29,552 bases of DNA from Deferribacter abyssi. Lineage in GTDB: Bacteria; Chrysiogenota; Deferribacteres; Deferribacterales; Deferribacteraceae. The notes under the pieces are model-generated. The model ran no database searches and was not told where the DNA came from. It saw only the letters and a program-made list of their open reading frames with translations. The stretch is taken from assembly GCF_049472655.1 (NCBI RefSeq), contig NZ_JAQNCS010000022.1:1-29552 (forward strand), given 5' to 3'. A program made the translations under genes and the position numbers. Position 1 is the stretch's first letter, and every line of letters starts with the position of its first letter. Shown here piece by piece: positions 24,445 through 29,552 of the stretch.

Positions 24445-25479
24445 ATGAAAATACTAATATTTAATCCATCCTTTATTGGAGATTCTATACTAACAACTCC
24501 ACTTATTAAAGCAGTCAAATATTTCTATCCTAATAGTAAAGTTTACTTTTGTGTTAGGCCAGAAAGTGCTCCTCTTTTTAAAAACCTAAGTTTTATTGAT
24601 GAAATAATAATTTTTGATAAAAGAAACACAGAAAAAGGCATAAAAAATCTTATTCTCTTTATTAAAAAATTAAAAAAAATACATTTTGATATAATTATTT
24701 CATGTCACAAGTCCTTGAGAAGCACATTAATAAACTTTTTTTCAAATCCAAAGCGGTCTATCTCATTTAATGAATCTGTTTTATCTTTTTTATATTCCGA
24801 CACTATTAATCGAAAAATGAGCTTACATGAGGTTGAAAGAAATTTATTGTTATTGAAATTGATTTTAAAAAATTATGATTTTCAAAAAATAAAAAAAATT
24901 GCAGGAAAACCTGAAGTTTCTTATGATGAAAAATTATATAAAAATATCGCAAGGTTTTTGAAAGCTTCATTTCCAAACAAAAAAATTGTCGGAATAGCTC
25001 CAGCAAGTATGTGGGCTACAAAAATGTGGCCTGCAGAATATTTTACAAAGCTCATCGAAAAATTATATAAAAACGATTATATACCCATAATTTTTGCATC
25101 CAAAAATGAAATTCCAGTGGTTAATAAAATTAAAACTTATACTTCCACACCATTTATAAATTTAGCAGGCAAAACATCGATTTTAGAATTATCCACGTGG
25201 ATAAAATCTGTGGATCTGCTTATTTCAAATGATAGTGCTCCCCTTCACATAAGTATAGCCCACAATAAACCAGTTGTTGGTATTTTTGGACCTACAGTAA
25301 AAGAACTTGGCTTTTATCCATATGATAACAAAAGCATTATTGTTGAAAATAACGAAATAAGTTGTCGTCCATGTGGACTTCACGGTGGTAAAAAATGTCC
25401 CCAAAATCATTTTAAGTGTATGTTAGATATAAGTCCAGATAAAGTGTTCGATGCATTTCTAAAGGTGATTAATGAATAA
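24445..25479 (+). CDS. Glycosyltransferase family 9 (LPS heptosyltransferase-like)
   Basis: Cytoplasmic, membrane-associated transferase of 344 residues, like WaaF/WaaC, adding ADP-heptose to the lipopolysaccharide inner core. Marks: N-terminal MKILIFNPSFIGDSILTTPL, VGIAPASMWATKMWP near 184-198 and the donor-site region LISNDSAPLHISIAHNKPVV near 262-281, then GIFGPT. The C-terminal stretch CRPCGLHGGKKCPQNHFKCM is the cysteine-rich tail common in these enzymes. I chose the ATG at 24445, where family members begin; an in-frame TTG 12 codons earlier is less likely. Neither start has a good ribosome binding site. It overlaps the next, paralogous gene by 8 nt. Confidence 0.88.
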   Translation: MKILIFNPSFIGDSILTTPLIKAVKYFYPNSKVYFCVRPESAPLFKNLSFIDEIIIFDKRNTEKGIKNLILFIKKLKKIHFDIIISCHKSLRSTLINFFSNPKRSISFNESVLSFLYSDTINRKMSLHEVERNLLLLKLILKNYDFQKIKKIAGKPEVSYDEKLYKNIARFLKASFPNKKIVGIAPASMWATKMWPAEYFTKLIEKLYKNDYIPIIFASKNEIPVVNKIKTYTSTPFINLAGKTSILELSTWIKSVDLLISNDSAPLHISIAHNKPVVGIFGPTVKELGFYPYDNKSIIVENNEISCRPCGLHGGKKCPQNHFKCMLDISPDKVFDAFLKVINE

Positions 25480-26434
25480 AAAAGTACTCTTTGTAAGATT
25501 TTCATCTATTGGAGATATTGTTTTAACTACTGGCATAATAAACATTTTTTACAAACAATATCCAAATTATGAAATTCACTTTTTAACATCTAAAGGATAC
25601 GAAGACCTAATATCTCTAAGACCTGAAATAAAAAAAATTTTATCAATAAAAAGAAAAAGCTCTTTTTTTGAATATTTAAAATTTATACAAGACAATATCA
25701 ATGATTACGATTATATCTTTGACTTACATAGTAATTTAAGAACTTTTTTTCTAAAAATTTTTTCACCATCGGAAATAAGCTCTTACAAAAAAGATTCTTT
25801 TAAAAGGAGAATGTTTGTCAAGTTTCGTCTATTTAAAAACTCATTAGAAAAACATGTGGTTGAAAAGTACTTTGAAGCTGTAAACAAAATACTACCTCTA
25901 AAAATCAATACTATTGAAGACTTGCGCCCCACTCTAATTAAAAAAAATAAAAAAGAAAATATCATTGTTATTCATCCTTTTGCTAGCAAAACCACTAAAG
26001 AGTGGCCTTATTTTGAAGAAATTGCTTCAAAACTAGCCAATAAAGGTGAAGCAATTACTATTATAGGTAATGGAAATTTTAATATTAAACATAAAAATAT
26101 TTATAATCTCACCAATAAAACAACTATTAAAGAAATGATAAAAATTATAGCAAAAGCTAAGCTCTTAATAACTACAGATTCGGGCCCTATGCATATTGGT
26201 ATAGGCTGCAACACACCAACAATTGCTATTTTTGGTTCAACTACACACGAATTTGGATTTTATCCAATTTTTACTAACTCTCAAGTTATTGAAAACAAAA
26301 ATCTTAATTGTCGTCCTTGCCATATACATGGCTTATCAAAATGCCCAAAAAAGCATTTTAAATGTATGACAGATATTAATATTGATGAAGTATATGAAAA
26401 AATAAAAATATTTCTAAAAAATGTAGAAAAATGA
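25472..26434 (+). CDS. Glycosyltransferase family 9, second paralogue
   Basis: Protein of 320 residues, related to the preceding gene. It opens with MNKKVLFVRFSSIGDIVLTT, has IIVIHPFASKTTKEWP in the middle, the donor-site stretch LLITTDSGPMHIGIGCNTPT, then AIFGSTTHEFGFYP and the same cysteine tail CRPCHIHGLSKCPKKHFKCM. It probably acts one step before or after its neighbour in core oligosaccharide assembly (WaaC- or WaaF-like); which of the two does which step cannot be told. AAGGTG lies within the end of the previous gene, and the DUF218 gene starts in its stop (ATGA), so the three genes are coupled. Confidence 0.9.
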   Translation: MNKKVLFVRFSSIGDIVLTTGIINIFYKQYPNYEIHFLTSKGYEDLISLRPEIKKILSIKRKSSFFEYLKFIQDNINDYDYIFDLHSNLRTFFLKIFSPSEISSYKKDSFKRRMFVKFRLFKNSLEKHVVEKYFEAVNKILPLKINTIEDLRPTLIKKNKKENIIVIHPFASKTTKEWPYFEEIASKLANKGEAITIIGNGNFNIKHKNIYNLTNKTTIKEMIKIIAKAKLLITTDSGPMHIGIGCNTPTIAIFGSTTHEFGFYPIFTNSQVIENKNLNCRPCHIHGLSKCPKKHFKCMTDINIDEVYEKIKIFLKNVEK

Positions 26435-27255
26435 CTTTCATGATTTCAAAATTATTCACTTACTTTTTGTTACCACCTGGAATTTTTATTTTAATTTTAT
26501 TAATAATATTAATAAGTTTATCACATATATTAAAGTTGTTAAACAATCTTAAAGATTATCAGATTTCAAATAAATTAAAAAAACGTATTAAAGTTGTTAT
26601 AATTTTCTCAAATATACTCATTATAATAATCTATTTTCTTTCAATAGAACCAACAAAAGACTTTTTACTATTACCTCTTGAAAACAGCTATCCACCGTTA
26701 AATATTAAAACTACAAAAAATGCTAACATTATAATAGTTCTGGGAGGAGGTATTTATGACATATCTCCAGATAATAACCTTCATGCATCAGTAAAACCAG
26801 ATCCATTAAAAAGGTTAATATATGCATACTACATCCATAAAATTACTGATCTGCCAATTCTAGTAAGTGGCGGACGCGCATTTAAATCTGAAAAAATTGA
26901 ATCTGAAGCAGACGCCATGAAAAGAGTGTTGATCAAGCTAGGAGTAAGCGAATCCAAGATCTTTACCGACACTAAAAGTAAAAACACCTATGAAAATGCT
27001 TTATTTTGCAAAAAGATAATGTCAAAATTGAAAATAAAAAATGCTATTTTAGTAACTTCTGCATATCATATGAAAAGAGCTGTACTATCTTTTAAAAAAG
27101 TAAGTGTTAAGGTTATTCCAGCACCTACCGACTATAAAACAGATAGAACAAATTACAATTTTGACAGCTTTATGCCAAAAATGAGCTATTTTTACGATAC
27201 TTGGCATGCCCTTCACGAATATATTGGCTTAATTTATTATTCACTAAGATACTAA
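26431..27255 (+). CDS. YdcF/ElyC-like DUF218 membrane protein
   Basis: Protein of 274 residues with two N-terminal membrane helices (about 8-31 and 53-70), followed by a DUF218 domain: ANIIIVLGGGIYD near 98-110, LPILVSGGRAFKSEKIESEA near 141-160, FTDTKSKNTYENALFCKKIM near 179-198 and AILVTSAYHMKRAVLSFKK near 205-223. This is the layout of ElyC, which affects peptidoglycan and enterobacterial common antigen lipid carrier use. The coupling to two LPS transferase genes supports a role in envelope polysaccharide synthesis; the chemical activity is unknown. An ATG three codons in is an alternative start. Confidence 0.87.
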   Translation: MTFMISKLFTYFLLPPGIFILILLIILISLSHILKLLNNLKDYQISNKLKKRIKVVIIFSNILIIIIYFLSIEPTKDFLLLPLENSYPPLNIKTTKNANIIIVLGGGIYDISPDNNLHASVKPDPLKRLIYAYYIHKITDLPILVSGGRAFKSEKIESEADAMKRVLIKLGVSESKIFTDTKSKNTYENALFCKKIMSKLKIKNAILVTSAYHMKRAVLSFKKVSVKVIPAPTDYKTDRTNYNFDSFMPKMSYFYDTWHALHEYIGLIYYSLRY

Positions 27256-27422
27256 TATTAAAAGATAAAATTTTACCAAAAACTGCAAAAATTAAGTTAG
27301 ATAATTGCCCCTTATAAAGTGATAACTAAATTATCTTATTTTCATCCTTAATTCTATGTAAACTATAAGAGCCCTTCTTATGCAATCTTACGCAAAAATC
27401 TTATACACTACCGATTTTATTG

Positions 27423-27451
27423 TTGAAATTAAGAGAAAAATATATGATAAT
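27423..27451 (+). promoter_or_regulatory. Sigma70-type promoter of the ExeA-like gene
   Basis: TTGAAA (27423-27428), a 17-base spacer and GATAAT (27446-27451) match the consensus in 10 of 12 positions. Transcription would start near 27458. That falls after an earlier in-frame ATG (27380) and before the ATG at 27500, which helps to decide the start. Confidence 0.5.
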
Positions 27452-27499
27452 ATTAGTAATTTTAAACAAAAGAAAAAAAGAATAAAAGTCAAAACATTA

Positions 27500-28825
27500 A
27501 TGGGTATATATAAAGAATTCTTCAACTTAATTGATGATCCTTTTAAATTAACACCGGATCCAGATTATTTTTATTATTCTTCTAGCCATGAAGAAGCAAT
27601 AAATTTAATTGAATACGCAATAAATACACGAAAAGGCATCTTGGCATTAATAGGTGAAATAGGTACTGGAAAAACAATATTGACACGTGTTTTAATTAAT
27701 ACTCTTAAAAATGTAGACACATCATTAGTTTTAAATTCTTTTTTAAATCCAGAAGAATTGCTAAGATACATATGTAGTGATTTTGGCATAATATTACCAG
27801 ATAAGCTAGATATCAGTAAAGTATTTGAAAAGCTAACTGAGTTTCTTGTAGAACTTCATAAAAAAGGTAAAAATGCTCTTGTAATAATTGATGAAGCTCA
27901 AAATCTACCTATTGAAACAATGGATATTATCAGACAGTTATCAAACATTGAAAAAGAAGATGAAAAACTTTTACAAATATTATTTGTAGGTCAACCTAAA
28001 TTTCTAGAAGTTTTAAACAATCACAGTTTAAAACAGTTAAAACAAAGAATTTCTATTATTATACAATTAAAACCACTTAATGAAAAAGACATTGAAAATT
28101 ATGTTTATTATAGAATCAAAAAAGTATCAAAAAATAATAATATTCTATTTTCAAAAGATGCTATAAAACTTTTATATGATTTAACACAAGGTAACCCTAA
28201 AGAAATAAATAGAATTTGTGAACATACCTTAATTAATGCTTACAATGATCGTTGTAAAAAAATTACTAAGAAACACATTGAAAAAGCTTTTAATGAAATA
28301 TTCCCAACATATGTCACTCATACTAACATATTTGAAACAGGTAAAAATACAAAAAAAACAGCTTTAGTAATAATTTTTCTTTTGATTTTAATATTTCTTA
28401 CTGGTGGAACTATTCTTTATTTTGTTTTTTGTAAAAACAATCAATTATATTCCTCTAAAAACGAGATACATCCCTCATTAACAAACAAATCTAGCATAAA
28501 ATCTCAATTCAATAATCAAATACTAGAAACTGATAACAAAAGTGACAGTAATAATAAGCAAAGAAAAAATATTAATATTAGTATTAAAACAGACAATAAA
28601 ACAAAAATCACAAAGTCAAAAAATTGTATTAAATTTTTAGTAAATCAAAAACTGAGAGAGCTACCTTCGTTAAAATCTAACTATTATTTTACAATTTCTA
28701 AAAATAGTATAGCAGAAGTAATTGAGAAAAAAGAAAACTGGGCAAAAATTAGAGTTAATAATAAAACAGGCTGGGTTTTAATATTTTATAAATACAACTC
28801 ATTAATAATATGTGAAAATAACTAG
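27500..28825 (+). CDS. ExeA/GspA-type AAA ATPase with membrane helix and SH3-like tail
   Basis: Protein of 441 residues. It opens with MGIYKEFFNLIDDPFKLTPD, the fixed start of the ExeA/GspA family, which is why I place the start here rather than 40 codons upstream. Walker A is GEIGTGKT at 52-59, Walker B ALVIIDEAQ at 126-134, and GNPKEINRICEHTLINAY near 231-248 is sensor 2. A membrane helix lies at about 287-310. After a low-complexity N/K/S linker, residues about 374-437 look like a bacterial SH3 domain (KLRELPSLKSNYYF, GWVLIFY), which would lie in the periplasm and bind peptidoglycan. Such ATPases help secretion or pilus machines pass the wall. No secretion gene is in view. No clear ribosome binding site is seen. 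Confidence 0.85.
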   Translation: MGIYKEFFNLIDDPFKLTPDPDYFYYSSSHEEAINLIEYAINTRKGILALIGEIGTGKTILTRVLINTLKNVDTSLVLNSFLNPEELLRYICSDFGIILPDKLDISKVFEKLTEFLVELHKKGKNALVIIDEAQNLPIETMDIIRQLSNIEKEDEKLLQILFVGQPKFLEVLNNHSLKQLKQRISIIIQLKPLNEKDIENYVYYRIKKVSKNNNILFSKDAIKLLYDLTQGNPKEINRICEHTLINAYNDRCKKITKKHIEKAFNEIFPTYVTHTNIFETGKNTKKTALVIIFLLILIFLTGGTILYFVFCKNNQLYSSKNEIHPSLTNKSSIKSQFNNQILETDNKSDSNNKQRKNINISIKTDNKTKITKSKNCIKFLVNQKLRELPSLKSNYYFTISKNSIAEVIEKKENWAKIRVNNKTGWVLIFYKYNSLIICENN

Positions 28826-28828
28826 TTA

Positions 28829-29552
28829 TTAAATATCAAAAACCATCCCAGTTTTCATGTAAAATAAATTAGAGCTCAACTTTGACTTCAACATACAAAA
28901 AGAATTTAGACCAGTACAATGACCTGTTATTATATTTTCTACTTCTGTTTCTTGAGAGAAGAAATCTATCACCCTATTAACTGTTTCTTCATCACTTTTA
29001 AAAAGATGCGTTCCTCCTATCAAATAATCAATCTTATCCACATTCATTTTGCTTTGACAGTCTTTAACAATGTTGATAATCCCTGAGTGAGAACAACCAG
29101 TTATCAAAATATTCTTATCATTAAATTTTATAAACATATATAATTCATCTCTAAAAGGATCTTTTATAATTTCACCATTAATCTCACAATAAAGTCGCGA
29201 ATCAGCATTAAAAGGTTCAAAATTTTTAATATTGGCAATAAGATATATGTCGTCGTTTATTTTTTTATAATCATCTATATATTCAAAATAAAAATCTTTA
29301 CATAAATTTTTATTCAAACCAATTTCTTCAAAATCATTTTTAGTCCTTCTTCTTAAATGCTTATCAAAGATATATTTTGATGCAAAAATCTTGTTTGTTA
29401 ATTCTTTAAAAAATTTTGGATGTTTTGCAATTCCACCCGTGTGATCATAGTGACCATGGCTGAGAACAACAAAATCTATCTTTTTAATGTTATCAGCCAA
29501 ATATTTATAGTTATTTATAACTGATACGCTCTGCCCTGTGTCAAAAACTATA
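28829..29552 (-). CDS. Metallo-beta-lactamase fold hydrolase, 5' part beyond the window
   Basis: The frame stays open to the right edge, so the gene is cut there. The first complete codons at the edge read IVFDTGQSVSVINNYKYLAD, which aligns with the conserved strand before the metal motif; a TTG at 29500 is therefore internal, not a start. HGHYDH follows in FVVLSHGHYDHTGG, then a late GCSHSGI and GGTHLF region and GHCTG near the end. The pattern fits the MBL subfamily annotated as dihydropterin/methanopterin synthase-like, whose true substrates are mostly unknown. It converges with the ExeA-like gene with only 3 nt between the stops and no terminator visible. Confidence 0.88.
   Translation of the reverse strand, partial: IVFDTGQSVSVINNYKYLADNIKKIDFVVLSHGHYDHTGGIAKHPKFFKELTNKIFASKYIFDKHLRRRTKNDFEEIGLNKNLCKDFYFEYIDDYKKINDDIYLIANIKNFEPFNADSRLYCEINGEIIKDPFRDELYMFIKFNDKNILITGCSHSGIINIVKDCQSKMNVDKIDYLIGGTHLFKSDEETVNRVIDFFSQETEVENIITGHCTGLNSFCMLKSKLSSNLFYMKTGMVFDI

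Noticed and set aside
27380..27499. 40-residue N-terminal extension of the ExeA-like protein
   Set aside because: The family begins at MGIYKEFF, the extension is lysine-rich without similarity, and a good promoter lies inside it.
29498..29500. TTG as the start of the metallo-beta-lactamase gene
   Set aside because: The frame continues upstream to the window edge with conserved family sequence (FDTGQS), so the codon is an internal Leu.

Overview
The window comes from a strongly AT-rich, Gram-negative-type bacterial chromosome. Two LPS heptosyltransferase-family genes, a periplasmic PpiC/SurA-type chaperone and a CxxCH cytochrome point to a diderm. Together with a B12-type radical SAM/DUF2344 fusion, a PerR-type regulator with an RCKP rubredoxin-like peptide, a CxxC-type MnmA and a Ptb-Buk pair, the content suggests an anaerobe or microaerophile. 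The overall look fits the Deferribacterota, but this is an inference from gene content and composition, not a phylogenetic result. I see no tRNA, rRNA, CRISPR array, intact mobile element or phage gene.

Left part (1-7146, minus strand): a polar amino-acid ABC transporter operon (permease, binding protein, permease; the ATPase gene is not in the window); a butyrate kinase gene followed by one ORF that joins an XRE helix-turn-helix, a cupin domain and a complete phosphate butyryltransferase; pyruvate kinase with a good sigma70-type promoter; and a spacer of about 300 bases without a gene. This part is central carbon metabolism and substrate-level phosphorylation.

Middle part (7147-18204, minus strand): a long run of tightly packed genes read from mnmA leftward: mnmA, a YfcE-like phosphodiesterase, the cell-shape set mreB-mreC-mreD-mrdA-rodA, a TIGR03960/DUF2344 radical SAM protein, perR, and a 35-residue RCKP rubredoxin-like gene ending in a hairpin terminator. 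DUF2400, trxA and an FmdB zinc ribbon follow and end in a strong terminator next to a perfect 12-bp inverted repeat. The shape genes overlap one another and should be translationally coupled.

Right part (18324-28825, plus strand): lysS, a GGDEF diguanylate cyclase and an RsmB-type RNA methyltransferase; then a ppiC-like chaperone with a small monoheme cytochrome c, preceded by a candidate Fur-type box; hemolysin III family and DsrE-like proteins; two glycosyltransferase-9 genes and a DUF218/ElyC-like protein for envelope polysaccharide; and an ExeA-type membrane ATPase with an SH3 tail. A metallo-beta-lactamase-fold gene on the minus strand enters from the right edge.

The most notable item is the XRE-cupin-Ptb ORF. 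The junction lies exactly in a run of seven A, directly before a full-length Ptb start with its own ribosome binding site. Removing one A would give a 200-residue regulator stopping in a TGA that overlaps the Ptb ATG. Either this is a true regulator-enzyme fusion, or a homopolymer event (mutation, slippage or sequence error) separates two states of the operon.
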